From positions 62,001 through 126,000 of the forward strand of contig JACKNU010000003.1 of the NCBI GenBank assembly GCA_024234675.1: a stretch of DNA of 64,000 nt, in the 5' to 3' direction. The notes beneath the pieces are model-generated. The model saw nothing but the letters and a program-made list of their open reading frames with translations, ran no database searches and was not told the origin of the DNA. This stretch comes from Pseudomonadales bacterium. GTDB taxonomy: Bacteria; Pseudomonadota; Gammaproteobacteria; Pseudomonadales; Halieaceae. Shown piece by piece: positions 34,916 through 43,653 of this stretch (position 1 is the stretch's first letter; the number at the start of each line of letters is the position of its first letter). Both the position numbers and the translations under genes were made by a program.

Positions 34916-35341
34916 ATGCCGGGAACGGCTCTCGGCCGCTTCCTGGAGGCGCAGGCTGACACCTATGACGGCGTCCTGCGGGAACTGCGCGCGGGTGAGA
35001 AGCGCAGTCACTGGATGTGGTTTATCTTTCCCCAACTGGCCGGGCTGGGTTACAGCAGCACCGCCCGGCACTTTGCCATACAGGACCTGGCGGAGGCGCG
35101 AAGTTACCTGCGCCATCCCACCCTCGGCGCGCGCTTACTGGCCTGCACCAGAACGGTCCTGGAGACCGAAGATCGCTCCGCCCGGGAGATTTTCGGGCCA
35201 GTTGACGAACTGAAATTCAGGTCCTGCATGACCCTGTTTGCCCTCGTCGCGGGACCCGAGTCACTGTTCCAGCACGCCCTGGACAGGTACTTCGCCGGCC
35301 AACCCGACCGCCTGACACTGGACCTGCTGGGGCCGCCCTGA
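34916..35341 (+). CDS. DUF1810 family protein
   Basis: 141 aa, cytosolic. RFLEAQADTYDGVLRELRAGEKRSHWMWFIFPQ is unusually conserved in DUF1810 (sometimes called calpastatin-like) proteins, as are STARHFAIQD and FRSCMTLFA. The family is small, helical and without known activity. The ATG at 34916 begins immediately after the TGA of the lipase gene, so the two are translated together. Confidence 0.88.
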   Translation: MPGTALGRFLEAQADTYDGVLRELRAGEKRSHWMWFIFPQLAGLGYSSTARHFAIQDLAEARSYLRHPTLGARLLACTRTVLETEDRSAREIFGPVDELKFRSCMTLFALVAGPESLFQHALDRYFAGQPDRLTLDLLGPP

Positions 35342-35372
35342 ACCCGCCCGGGACGGCCCGCTGTGGTTGGAA

Positions 35373-35447
35373 CTAGGCTGAGTGTTGCTTCTCCTGCCAA
35401 ACAGCCAGGGCCAGAATGGAAGAGTAGATAGAAAGAATAAGTACCAT
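35373..35447 (-). CDS. Microprotein 1 (24 aa, single hydrophobic helix, VWQE motif)
   Basis: The 25-codon frame runs from an ATG at 35447 to TAG at 35375-35373. AGGTGA lies 5 nt before the ATG. The peptide is one hydrophobic helix followed by a charged tail: ILALAVWQEKQ. It is homologous to the 35-aa microprotein at 37300-37407: 14 of the first 22 positions are identical, including I-L-A-L and V-W-Q-E. The leader is also conserved at matching distance. It lies 122 nt downstream of the sodium:solute symporter stop, on the same strand. Small membrane regulator, transporter accessory or type I toxin are all possible. Confidence 0.62.
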   Translation of the reverse strand: MVLILSIYSSILALAVWQEKQHSA

Positions 35448-35517
35448 GACGTTCACCTGCTTCTGTTGTTTCAGCTGATCCCTACCAGCCGATGGAACAG
35501 AGTGTAGTCGCATCATT
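35448..35517 (-). repeat. Leader repeat, copy 1
   Basis: About 70 nt immediately upstream of microprotein 1, partly duplicated at 37408-37480. The best-conserved blocks are the AGGTGAAC ribosome site and, further upstream, AATGATGCG followed by CTACACT (reverse strand), then T-G-T and C-C-A-T-C-x-G-C-T-G-G. TACACT at 35506-35501 sits about 54 nt from the ATG and may be a -10 element. Confidence 0.6.
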
Positions 35518-35569
35518 TGTGGAGCGTGATGGCCCATTTTGCTCCGCAGCGTTCCATTTTTGGACACCC

Positions 35570-37153
35570 CTAGGCAAACAGCGCCACCAGGCCCAGGGTC
35601 AGGGCGAGCAGGACGGCACTGAGCCAGCGGTAATTGGCCCACCAGGGCGTACCCCGCAGGGCAGCGCTCTCGCGGCGGTAGAAGGCCGGGGTCCAGACCA
35701 GTGCCAGTTGCTCCGGTCGCGGCGGGGGGCCACCGCGGCTGGCGGCCCACAAAGTCGCCCAGGATATGACCAACAGCACGGGACCCACGTAAAGAAAGTG
35801 CAGGTCGATCAGGCCCAGTATCCCGTTGAGCAAAAACAGCACGCCGCCTGCGGCGGTACCGACCACCACAGTGGCCCAGGCGCCGCGGGCATTGGCCCCG
35901 GACCAGCATGTCCCCACCAGGTAAATCGCCACGATGGGAGGCACGGTATAGGACAACACCATCTGCAGGTACTTGAACAGAGAGGGAAAGTGCTCGATCT
36001 GCGGCGCCCAGAGGGCGGCCAGCAGCATGAACAGGCCGGTTACCCTGCGCCCCACCTTCATCAGCGCTTCACTGCCCAGGCCGGGTCGGTAACGGTGCAC
36101 GAAATCCATGGTGACCAGGGTAGAGGCGGCGTTCAGGGTTGAGTCAATCTGCGACATCAGGGCGGCCACAAAACCGGCCAGCACCAGTCCCAGCAGGCCC
36201 GCGGGCAGCAGGTCGAACATCAGGGTCGGGTACACCAGGTCGGGCCGCGGCAGATCGGGGTAGAGATGAATGGCCATGGTGCCGGGCAGCACCATGATGA
36301 ACAATACCGGCAACTTCAGGAGTCCGGCCAGCAGCACACCCCGACGCCCGTCTTCCACCGAGCGGGCGCTGAGCACCCGCTGCACCATGAACTGGTTGGC
36401 GCACCAGAAATAAAACCCCAGCAGCGGCACCCCCAGCAACAGGCCCAGCCAGGGCACACCGGGATCGTCCAGGGGGCGGATCAGGCTCAGCCTGCCGGGA
36501 TCAAGCCCCGCGGTCATGGCGGACCAGCCGCCGACCTTGTCATAGGCCACCGCCGTAATCACCACCGCACCCACCAGCAGCAGTACGGTCTGGATGGCGT
36601 CGGTATAGATCACCGCGGCCAGCCCCCCGGCTATCGTGTACAAACCCGCGACCACCGCCAGCACGGCGATGATTACCCCTGTATCGAGGTCGGGAAAAAT
36701 CAGTTTCAGCAGCAGGCCGCCCGCAAACAGGCTACCGGCGGTATCGACGATAATGTTCAGGAACAGCGTGAGCACGGAAAAGTAGGTTCTCACCCGACCG
36801 TCATAGCGCCGCTCGAGGTACTCTGGAATGGTGTAAACCTGGGCACTGAGCACGAAAGGTAAAATGAAGATGGCGAAGAACACCAGCACGATGGCCGCCA
36901 TCCACTCGTAATTGAAGACCGAAATGCCCGTGTGGTAGGCATCTCCCGCCAGGCCGACCAGGGTGGTAGAGGAAATATTGGAGGCAAACAGGGAGATGCC
37001 GATAAGCGGCCAGGTCATGCGGCGCCCGGCGAGGAAATAGTCCTCGGCGCTGTGATGACGGCCCGCCAGGCGCAGGCCTATCCAGATAACCGCAACCCCG
37101 TAGAGCCCGATCAAACCATAATCCAGCGACGACAGACTGACATTCACTTCCAC
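35570..37153 (-). CDS. Sodium:solute symporter (SSS family)
   Basis: 527 aa with 13-14 hydrophobic segments. AEDYFLAGRRMTWPLIGISL (start of the core), FASNISSTTLVGLAGDAY, GGLAAVIYTDAIQTVLLL and AALMSQIDSTLNAASTL are classic SSS/SGLT landmarks, including the sodium-binding segments. Substrate unknown; the family imports sugars, carboxylates, amino acids and osmolytes by Na+ symport. It is bracketed on the same strand by two paralogous microproteins. Confidence 0.92.
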   Translation of the reverse strand: MEVNVSLSSLDYGLIGLYGVAVIWIGLRLAGRHHSAEDYFLAGRRMTWPLIGISLFASNISSTTLVGLAGDAYHTGISVFNYEWMAAIVLVFFAIFILPFVLSAQVYTIPEYLERRYDGRVRTYFSVLTLFLNIIVDTAGSLFAGGLLLKLIFPDLDTGVIIAVLAVVAGLYTIAGGLAAVIYTDAIQTVLLLVGAVVITAVAYDKVGGWSAMTAGLDPGRLSLIRPLDDPGVPWLGLLLGVPLLGFYFWCANQFMVQRVLSARSVEDGRRGVLLAGLLKLPVLFIMVLPGTMAIHLYPDLPRPDLVYPTLMFDLLPAGLLGLVLAGFVAALMSQIDSTLNAASTLVTMDFVHRYRPGLGSEALMKVGRRVTGLFMLLAALWAPQIEHFPSLFKYLQMVLSYTVPPIVAIYLVGTCWSGANARGAWATVVVGTAAGGVLFLLNGILGLIDLHFLYVGPVLLVISWATLWAASRGGPPPRPEQLALVWTPAFYRRESAALRGTPWWANYRWLSAVLLALTLGLVALFA

Positions 37154-37265
37154 GACGTCAGTCTAGCAAGCCAGGCACGCCAGCTGGCAACTTTAGCTGT
37201 AGAGACTGCAAAGACGCTGCGGACAGACCCGCTCGCGCCCGAATCCCTCTACCCGGATAACAGGT

Positions 37266-37290
37266 CCTCCCACCCCCTCGGGGTGGGAGG
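37266..37290 (-). terminator. Perfect 11-bp hairpin after microprotein 2
   Basis: CCTCCCACCCC (37266-37276) pairs with GGGGTGGGAGG (37280-37290) across a 3-nt loop. It lies 10 nt beyond the stop of the 35-aa microprotein. No T-tract follows, so termination is plausible but not certain. Confidence 0.55.
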
Positions 37291-37299
37291 GGCGCTATC

Positions 37300-37407
37300 T
37301 CAGTGGCAGCCCTGCTCGCGCTCGTCGCGGCGCTGCACTTCGTTCTGATTTTCCTGCCACACACCCAGGGCAAGAATGAAAGACCAGATTGTCAGGATAA
37401 TAGCCAT
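37300..37407 (-). CDS. Microprotein 2 (35 aa, single hydrophobic helix, VWQE motif)
   Basis: The 36-codon frame runs from an ATG at 37407 to TGA at 37302-37300. AGGTGA lies 5 nt before the ATG. The peptide has a hydrophobic helix (SFILALGVWQENQN), then a charged tail (VQRRDEREQGCH). It is the longer paralogue of the 24-aa peptide at 35373-35447; the pair lies on the same strand on either side of the sodium:solute symporter gene. A perfect hairpin follows at 37266-37290. No match to a known small protein such as CydX was seen. Confidence 0.65.
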   Translation of the reverse strand: MAIILTIWSFILALGVWQENQNEVQRRDEREQGCH

Positions 37408-37480
37408 GATGTTCACCTACTTGTCTGATTCGCCTCAGTTGGCACCCGCCAGCTGATGGGACAAGTGTAGGCGCATCATT
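37408..37480 (-). repeat. Leader repeat, copy 2
   Basis: About 73 nt upstream of microprotein 2, aligning with 35448-35517 at the ribosome site, the CCATC-x-GCTGG block and the AATGATGCG/CTACACT block. TACACT at 37469-37464 is 57 nt from the ATG, close to the 54 nt in copy 1. Both may be duplicate promoters. Confidence 0.6.
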
Positions 37481-37567
37481 ATTGACGCGAAATAGCCGCA
37501 AATGCTCTCCTGCATTGCAAAAATGGACATGCCTGACGGCCGGTCGCGAGTGCCACGGCTCCCCTGC

Positions 37568-38359
37568 CTACTGGCTCCGCGCCAACAACCAGGCCAGGTA
37601 CTCGGCCCGGAACTGCCGGCAGAATGCCGCGTTGGTGTCATCGCGCTGCTTGCGGCGCCGCAGGGCCGTGGTATCCACCTGCGCTCCCGGCATCCCCAGC
37701 CGGGTAGCAAGCTGTGCAGTGGCAACCAGGGGATCCAGGCAGAAATCTTCATAGATGACCCGACAGGGCTCGACACCCAGGACCGAGAAGAAGGCATTGA
37801 TCGCTGCATTCTGCGTCGACAGCGCCTCCACTTTGCGGCGAATCTGCTCAAAACTGTACTCCGCGACCTGGCCGCTGCCCGCCGCGAAACTCTCCCACCG
37901 CCGTGTCTGGCTGGCGATCACAAAGGATACCGCCTGGGCCACGAGATCCCGCCGCTGCACATACGCCCAGCGGACATCGCGGAAGTAGCCAGGTATGACG
38001 CCGGCCCGCAGCAGCATGGTGACCTGTTGCAGGCTGGCTTTCATACCAAACAGGCTGTCGCTGGCGCGATTCCGGTCGATGCGGGACCTGAGATAGGCGT
38101 GCAAGCTCGCAACACCGGCGCTCTCCATCTCGGACAGCATGAAGCCGGGGTTGAGGGGTTCGCCCATACCCCTGAACCTGCCGGTGGCGCGCAGGTGTTC
38201 GGCCACCATGGAGGAGCCCGAGCGATTGGTAAACAGCAGGATGGTCACCGGATCGGGACAGGGTTTAACCGCGGTCGGCAGATCAAACTCGGCTATCTCC
38301 TGGCGCAGCTTCAGCTCGTGCGGCCCCACCTGTTCGAGGGGAAATGGCGGCCTGGTCAT
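37568..38359 (-). CDS. Stf0-type sulfotransferase
   Basis: 263 aa. ILLFTNRSGSSMVAEHLRATG (the 5'-PSB motif that binds PAPS), GEPLNPGF, and the DVRWAYVQRRDLVAQAVSF (3'-phosphate-binding) region match the Stf0 family, which sulfates glycolipids or small molecules using PAPS. The ATG at 38359 starts the domain. A PAPS synthesis gene is not in the window. It is upstream of the microprotein/symporter group on the same strand. Another sulfotransferase family member lies at 56.6 kb. Confidence 0.85.
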   Translation of the reverse strand: MTRPPFPLEQVGPHELKLRQEIAEFDLPTAVKPCPDPVTILLFTNRSGSSMVAEHLRATGRFRGMGEPLNPGFMLSEMESAGVASLHAYLRSRIDRNRASDSLFGMKASLQQVTMLLRAGVIPGYFRDVRWAYVQRRDLVAQAVSFVIASQTRRWESFAAGSGQVAEYSFEQIRRKVEALSTQNAAINAFFSVLGVEPCRVIYEDFCLDPLVATAQLATRLGMPGAQVDTTALRRRKQRDDTNAAFCRQFRAEYLAWLLARSQ

Positions 38360-38508
38360 TATGGGTCCCGGCTGGAGAAACGACTGCGGATTATGCACAC
38401 AGCCACCGGGCCTATCAATAAACTGGCAAGCCATTAAACTACCCGGGCTGCACAACCTGTCCCCAGTGGGTTTTGCAACGCTACCGCCACCGCTCACGGA
38501 ACTGCCAC

Positions 38509-40410
38509 ATGCGCCTGACAATCCTCGCCCTGAGTCTGCTGATAGCGGCTACCGCCCACGGCGAGGTGATCTTTACCGAGGACGCCGCGGCCCGCGGCCT
38601 GGCTTTCGACAATACCGATACCCAGAGCGTCGCCTGGGTGGATTTCAACGGTGATGGCTGGCAGGACCTGTGGCTTGCCGGACACCAGATGGACACCCGC
38701 TACTACCGCTCACGACTGTACCTGAACGATGCCGGCAAGCGCTTCACCAACTTCTGGCCAAAGCTGGTATCAGGTCCCTTCAAAACCGATGCGCACGGCA
38801 CTTACTGGGCCGATTTCGACAACGACGGCGACCAGGATCTGCTGGTGGTCGCCGGCGGCGGCGTGGGCCGGGACCAGCAAGGCTCACCGAATATGCTCTT
38901 CGAAAACCGCGATGGGGCAATGGTGGACAGGGCCGGGGCCCTCGGCCTGCAGAACTGGGCCAGTCGCGGCCGGATCGGTTTCTGGCTGGATGAAAACGGT
39001 GACGGCAGGCTGGATATTCTGCTGGTCAATGCCCGCCGCCCGGACGGCAAGCCCTCGCGCAACCAACTCCTGCACCAGGGCGACGGCGTTTTCACCCCGG
39101 CAGAGTTCAGTTCCGCGACGCTGCGGGAGCTGGGGGGCAGGCAACTGCTGCTGGCATCCCCGCAGGTACCGGCGATGGTGGGCAGCTCCCTGGACCTGGA
39201 CAGCGGCCCCAGCGGCATGCTGCTGGCCCCGTTTCCCCGGCGGGTGGTGCAGGCAGACCTGGATGGCGATGCCCGCCTGGACTACCTCGTCTACGCGCCC
39301 GCCAAGATCACCGGAGGCAGTTGCCAGGTGCAGTCCGCCGACGGCTCCATGCTGGCCTACCTGCCCAGACCCGCCACCGGGACCACCCGGCACTTCGAGT
39401 TCAGGGCCGACGGCCCGGTAAAACTCAACTCCCGCAAACTGGCCGGCATGCAAACCTGGCTGGGCGACTCGCGGGTAAGCGAACAGTTCAGCTCACGGTA
39501 TCTATCGGCCTTCGATACCCACTACCGCACCAGCGCCACGGAGGCGCCGGATATCGCCAACGGTATCCGCATCTTCCGGCCCGCCGACCGTGATAGCTGG
39601 GTAATAGAGGTACACGAGGAAGTACCCTCCGCAGGTACCCTGCAATTCCTCCTCGCGCCAGCGGCCGAGGGGATAGCACTGACCTCAGCGGAACCGGGCT
39701 GTGAGGCCACCGCCCGCTTCAAACCTTACGTCATCTACGGTGACACGAAAAAACGAAGGCAACTGGCTGTCTCCGGCCTGGGGGAGGCCCTGCTGGCCCG
39801 GGGTATCGTGGCCGGCGACTTCGACAACGACGGCGATGTGGATCTGTATGTCTCGCGCGGCACGCCGATACAGGACTGGCCCGATATCCTGCTGCTCAAT
39901 GATGGCAGCGCCCGGTTCAGCGCCCAGCCCGTCGCGGCCGCCAACCGCTACCCGGAAGCGGGACTGTACGTGGATGAAATCGTACCGGGCCCCCACATGG
40001 GCGTCGCCGACTACAACAACGACGGCTCCCTGGATATTTTCCAGGCCGCCTCCTACTACCACGCCTGGCTGGACGGTCCGCGCCTGGAGGCAGGTGTTCC
40101 CAACCGCCTGCTGACCAATCGCGGCAATGACAACAACTGGTTGCAACTGGTGCTGGAGGGTACGCGGTCAAACAGGGATGCGATCGGTGCGGAAGTTCGC
40201 CTGCGCGCCGGCGGCAACACCCAGCTGCGGCTGCAGACCGGCGGTATCGACAGTTTCGATCAACACGCCAGACCGCTGCATTTTGGCCTGGGCGACCAGA
40301 CACTGGTACAGCGCATAGACATCAGCTGGCCGTCCGGCGAGCAAACCGTACTGACCGACATCGAGCCCAACCGGATCTTGCATATCTCCGAGCCCGATGG
40401 GTCTCCCTGA
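38509..40410 (+). CDS. Exported FG-GAP/VCBS repeat protein with ASPIC/UnbV C-terminal domain
   Basis: 633 aa with a signal peptide (about 1-20). FG-GAP-like repeats with D-x-D-x-D-G calcium loops recur (DFNGDGWQDLWLAG, DFDNDGDQDLLVV, DENGDGRLDILLV, DLDGDARLDYLVY, DFDNDGDVDLYVS, DYNNDGSLDIFQA). The C-terminal NNWLQLVLEGTRSNRDAIGA followed by DISWPSGEQTVL is the ASPIC/UnbV domain. Such proteins form a beta-propeller on the cell surface and are common in marine bacteria, with unclear targets. Divergent from the sulfotransferase. Confidence 0.9.
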   Translation: MRLTILALSLLIAATAHGEVIFTEDAAARGLAFDNTDTQSVAWVDFNGDGWQDLWLAGHQMDTRYYRSRLYLNDAGKRFTNFWPKLVSGPFKTDAHGTYWADFDNDGDQDLLVVAGGGVGRDQQGSPNMLFENRDGAMVDRAGALGLQNWASRGRIGFWLDENGDGRLDILLVNARRPDGKPSRNQLLHQGDGVFTPAEFSSATLRELGGRQLLLASPQVPAMVGSSLDLDSGPSGMLLAPFPRRVVQADLDGDARLDYLVYAPAKITGGSCQVQSADGSMLAYLPRPATGTTRHFEFRADGPVKLNSRKLAGMQTWLGDSRVSEQFSSRYLSAFDTHYRTSATEAPDIANGIRIFRPADRDSWVIEVHEEVPSAGTLQFLLAPAAEGIALTSAEPGCEATARFKPYVIYGDTKKRRQLAVSGLGEALLARGIVAGDFDNDGDVDLYVSRGTPIQDWPDILLLNDGSARFSAQPVAAANRYPEAGLYVDEIVPGPHMGVADYNNDGSLDIFQAASYYHAWLDGPRLEAGVPNRLLTNRGNDNNWLQLVLEGTRSNRDAIGAEVRLRAGGNTQLRLQTGGIDSFDQHARPLHFGLGDQTLVQRIDISWPSGEQTVLTDIEPNRILHISEPDGSP

Positions 40411-40523
40411 CCGGTGCTTTACGCACGCAGCGCGCCGGCCTGCACTTTATTCCCGGCGTACTGCGTGGCAAACTCGCGATGAACAGCTCACCCGATCTGG
40501 CGTTTTCCTGATGCTCTACGACC

Positions 40524-42596
40524 ATGCCTGAAAATCAGCGCGGAAAAAGCTGGTTCACCACCGAAGGCGCTGCGTTTCCCCTGGGTGCGACCTGGGTGGC
40601 CGATGAGAGCGCCTACAATTTCGCCCTGTATTCCAAGCATGCAACCGCTGTCACCCTGCTACTGTTTCGCGAGGAAGCGCCCGCGGTGCCGGTGCTCGAG
40701 CTGGCGCTGGATCACAAGATCAACAAGTCCGGGCGAATCTGGCACTGCCGCCTGCCGCGAGCGGCCATGCGCGGCGCCACGCACTACGCCTACCAGGTCG
40801 ATGGCCCCGAGGGCGGCGGCGATTACGGGCTGCACGCATTCGATGCCGACAAGGTTTTGCTGGACCCCTATGCGCGCCAGGTCTGGTTCCCGCCCGGCTT
40901 CCAGCGCGAGGCCGCCATGCGGCCGGGGTCCAATATGGGGCGCGCGCCGCTGGGTGTGCTGTTCGAGGAGCACGCCGACTTCGACTGGGGCGACGACACG
41001 GTGCGCTTCCACGAACACGACCTGGTCATCTACGAAATGCACGTGCGCGGCTTCACCCGCAATCCCAACAGCGGCGTACCAGCGGACCGCGCCGGCACAT
41101 TCCTGGGCGTGGTGGACAAGATTCCCTACCTGCAGGAGCTGGGCGTCACCGCCGTGGAGTTGTTGCCTGTGCACCAGTTCGACCCCCAGGAGAACAACTA
41201 CTGGGGCTACATGACCCTGAACTTTTTCGCTCCCCACACCGGGTACGCGGTCGATCCGGACCGGGCCTTCGACGAGTTTCGCACCATGGTTAAGGCCCTG
41301 CACGCCGCCGGCATCGAGGTGCTGCTGGACGTGGTCTTCAATCACACCGCCGAGGGCGATGAGGCGGGACCCTGCTACAGCTTCAAGGGCATAGACAACA
41401 GCACCTACTACATTACCAGCGACGACCCGGCAAAACCTTACGTGAATTTTTCAGGAACAGGCAACACCCTGCACTGCGTGAACCGCTACGTCAGCCGCAT
41501 GGTACTGGACAGCCTGCGCTCCTGGTTGCAGTTGGGGCATGTGGACGGCTTTCGCTTCGACCTGGCCTCGGTATTCAACCGCAACCCGGACGGCTCGGTC
41601 ACGCTGGACGATTCCCGTATCGTGTCGGCGATTCGCGCCGACCCGTTACTGGGTCGCGCCCGCCTGATCGCCGAGCCCTGGGACGCCGCCGGCCTCTACC
41701 AGCTCGGTGGCGCCTTTCCCGGCAAGCGCTGGTTCCAGTGGAACGGCAAGTTTCGCGACGAGCTGCGCCGTTTCCTGCGCGGCGACCCGGACCTGGTGGC
41801 CGCCATCATGTGTCGCCTGTACGGCAGCGACGACGTGTTCCCGGACGACCTGGCCAACGCCTGTCATCCCTACCAGAGCGTGAACTACGTCAACTCCCAC
41901 GACGGCTTTACCCTGTACGACCAGTTCGCCTACAACGAGCGCAACAACTGGGCCAACGGCGAGCAGAACCGCGACGGCCACCAGGAGAACTACAGCTGGA
42001 ACTGCGGCTGGGAGGGCGACGAGGACGTGCCGCCAGAGGTGCTGGCGCTGCGCCGGCAACAGGCCAAAAATGCCTGCTGCCTGCTGATGCTGGCCAATGG
42101 CACCCCCATGTTCTGCGCCGGGGATGAATTCCTGAACACCCAGTTCGGCAACAACAACCCCTATTGCCAGGACAACGAAATCTCCTGGCTGGACTGGGAG
42201 CGGCTGGAGGAAAATCGCGATATCTTTCGCTTCTTCAGCCGCATGATCGCCTTCCGTAAAAGCCACCCCACCCTGGCGCGCAGCCGCTTCTGGCGGGAGG
42301 ACGTGCGCTGGCACGGCACCGGCAAGGACATCGACATGAGTTACGAGTCGCGCCGGCTGGCGTTCTACCTGGACGGCCGCTCCCAGCAGGATGCCGACCT
42401 CTACGTGATGATCAACGCGGATGACGACGATGCGGAGTTCCAACCCCAGCTGTCCAGCCTGTCCGGCTGGCGCCGGATCGTCGATACCGCCGCCGGCCAG
42501 GATGACTTTTGCGAGCCGGAGGAGGCCCCGGTCCTGACCTCAGCCAGGATACCGGTCAGGGCTCGCTCGATAGTGCTGCTGATGCGGCCGCGTTGA
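40524..42596 (+). CDS. glgX: Glycogen debranching enzyme (isoamylase-type GlgX)
   Basis: 690 aa, full length. GH13 landmarks are in order: an N-terminal CBM48-like region, EMHVRGFTRNPNSG, DVVFNHTAEGDE, DGFRFDLAS (catalytic Asp nucleophile), LIAEPWD (acid/base Glu), and NSHDGFTL. It cleaves alpha-1,6 branch points left by glycogen phosphorylase. No glgA, glgB, glgC or glgP lies near, so it is separated from the usual operon. The start at 40524 has no strong ribosome site but begins the domain. Confidence 0.92.
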   Translation: MPENQRGKSWFTTEGAAFPLGATWVADESAYNFALYSKHATAVTLLLFREEAPAVPVLELALDHKINKSGRIWHCRLPRAAMRGATHYAYQVDGPEGGGDYGLHAFDADKVLLDPYARQVWFPPGFQREAAMRPGSNMGRAPLGVLFEEHADFDWGDDTVRFHEHDLVIYEMHVRGFTRNPNSGVPADRAGTFLGVVDKIPYLQELGVTAVELLPVHQFDPQENNYWGYMTLNFFAPHTGYAVDPDRAFDEFRTMVKALHAAGIEVLLDVVFNHTAEGDEAGPCYSFKGIDNSTYYITSDDPAKPYVNFSGTGNTLHCVNRYVSRMVLDSLRSWLQLGHVDGFRFDLASVFNRNPDGSVTLDDSRIVSAIRADPLLGRARLIAEPWDAAGLYQLGGAFPGKRWFQWNGKFRDELRRFLRGDPDLVAAIMCRLYGSDDVFPDDLANACHPYQSVNYVNSHDGFTLYDQFAYNERNNWANGEQNRDGHQENYSWNCGWEGDEDVPPEVLALRRQQAKNACCLLMLANGTPMFCAGDEFLNTQFGNNNPYCQDNEISWLDWERLEENRDIFRFFSRMIAFRKSHPTLARSRFWREDVRWHGTGKDIDMSYESRRLAFYLDGRSQQDADLYVMINADDDDAEFQPQLSSLSGWRRIVDTAAGQDDFCEPEEAPVLTSARIPVRARSIVLLMRPR

Positions 42597-42623
42597 GTGC
42601 GTCACCAGGCATGACTGTATTCC

Positions 42624-43649
42624 TCAAGCGGACGCCAGCAACCGTTGCGCGAGTTCACAGCTTATCGCTATCACCACCGGCACCATATCGCCGGCCGTCT
42701 GTCGCCGGGTATGGGCCCAGCCGACGTAGGACAAAGCCCTGGCCATCAGCAGAAACGGGAGAATCTCCAGGTGTTCATCAGGCAGCGGTCTATGGTTGCG
42801 GTATCCCTCGACCATGGCGGCCAGCACCGGATCGAAACTGTCCCGGCCCAGATGAGGTACGAGCGCGGTGGTAAAGTCGTACAGGTGCCAGCCGAAGCCG
42901 GTGTCGTCCCAGTCGATCAGGCGCAGTTCGCTGCCGTCGTAGAACAGGTTCTCCGGCAGGAAGTCACCGTGGACCAGGCCCCAGCGGTCCGACGCCTTGC
43001 CGAATTCGGCCAGGGCCGAGGCGGTGGCGTCCCGGGCGCGGTCCAGCAGCGCCAGCTGCGAGGGACTGAGGTCGGGCAGATCGCGATAGCAGCCGCAGAC
43101 GGAATCCGTTGGGCCGAAAAAGCCCTGCTCGTCCCAGGACAGGCGGGTAAACCCGGGTGGACGCTGCCAGTGCTGGCCGTGGTTGTGGATGCGCGCCGCC
43201 AGTGCCCCGGCAGCGCGGTAAACCGCGATCAGCTCTGCAGCCGCCAGGTCCACGCCCTCCTCAATACTGCCGATGGCCCGGCCGGGCACCCATTCGAGCA
43301 GGTCCACCTGGCGCCCTTCGGGCAGGCCTTCCGTTGTCACCGTTGCGAACAGCGAGCCGTCGCCCGCGCGCAGCGGCTCTGTGGTGGGTATTCCCGCCTC
43401 GCGCAGGGAGTCGAGCCACTGCAGCTCCGACAGCAGTTCCGCGTCGCTGCGATAGCCGATCCGGTGAATGCGCATGGCGTAGCGCTCCCCGCCCGGCGCG
43501 GTCACCTGCATGACGGTATTCTCACGGTGCTTCAGCAACTCCAGGCGGGCATCATCCAGGCCCCAGCGGGACAGCGCAGCGGTGCCCAGCTCGGTCAGCA
43601 GCTGCAGTTGCCGTTGCCGAGGCAGGGCTTCAAATTCCGCCGCGTTCAT
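42624..43649 (-). CDS. APH-fold small-molecule kinase (hydroxylysine/homoserine kinase-like)
   Basis: 341 aa. VHGDFLPENLFYDGSELRLI then DWDDTGFG gives the Brenner motif (HxDxxxxN) and the metal-binding Asp. The N-lobe AMRIHRIGYRSDAELLSELQWL fits the SrkA / COG2334 group. Such kinases phosphorylate Ser/Thr on proteins or small hydroxylated amines. It follows the class III PLP gene with only a 4-nt gap. In other organisms a COG2334 kinase with a class III PLP protein acts as a kinase/phospho-lyase pair (for example hydroxylysine). That pairing is the main reason to suspect a small-molecule substrate. Confidence 0.82.
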   Translation of the reverse strand: MNAAEFEALPRQRQLQLLTELGTAALSRWGLDDARLELLKHRENTVMQVTAPGGERYAMRIHRIGYRSDAELLSELQWLDSLREAGIPTTEPLRAGDGSLFATVTTEGLPEGRQVDLLEWVPGRAIGSIEEGVDLAAAELIAVYRAAGALAARIHNHGQHWQRPPGFTRLSWDEQGFFGPTDSVCGCYRDLPDLSPSQLALLDRARDATASALAEFGKASDRWGLVHGDFLPENLFYDGSELRLIDWDDTGFGWHLYDFTTALVPHLGRDSFDPVLAAMVEGYRNHRPLPDEHLEILPFLLMARALSYVGWAHTRRQTAGDMVPVVIAISCELAQRLLASA

Positions 43650-43653
43650 CAGG

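Noticed and set aside
35448..35909. A longer reverse frame of which microprotein 1 is the tail
   Set aside because: The upstream part overlaps the end of the symporter gene in another frame and has no family character. Only the last 24 codons have a paralogue and a ribosome site.
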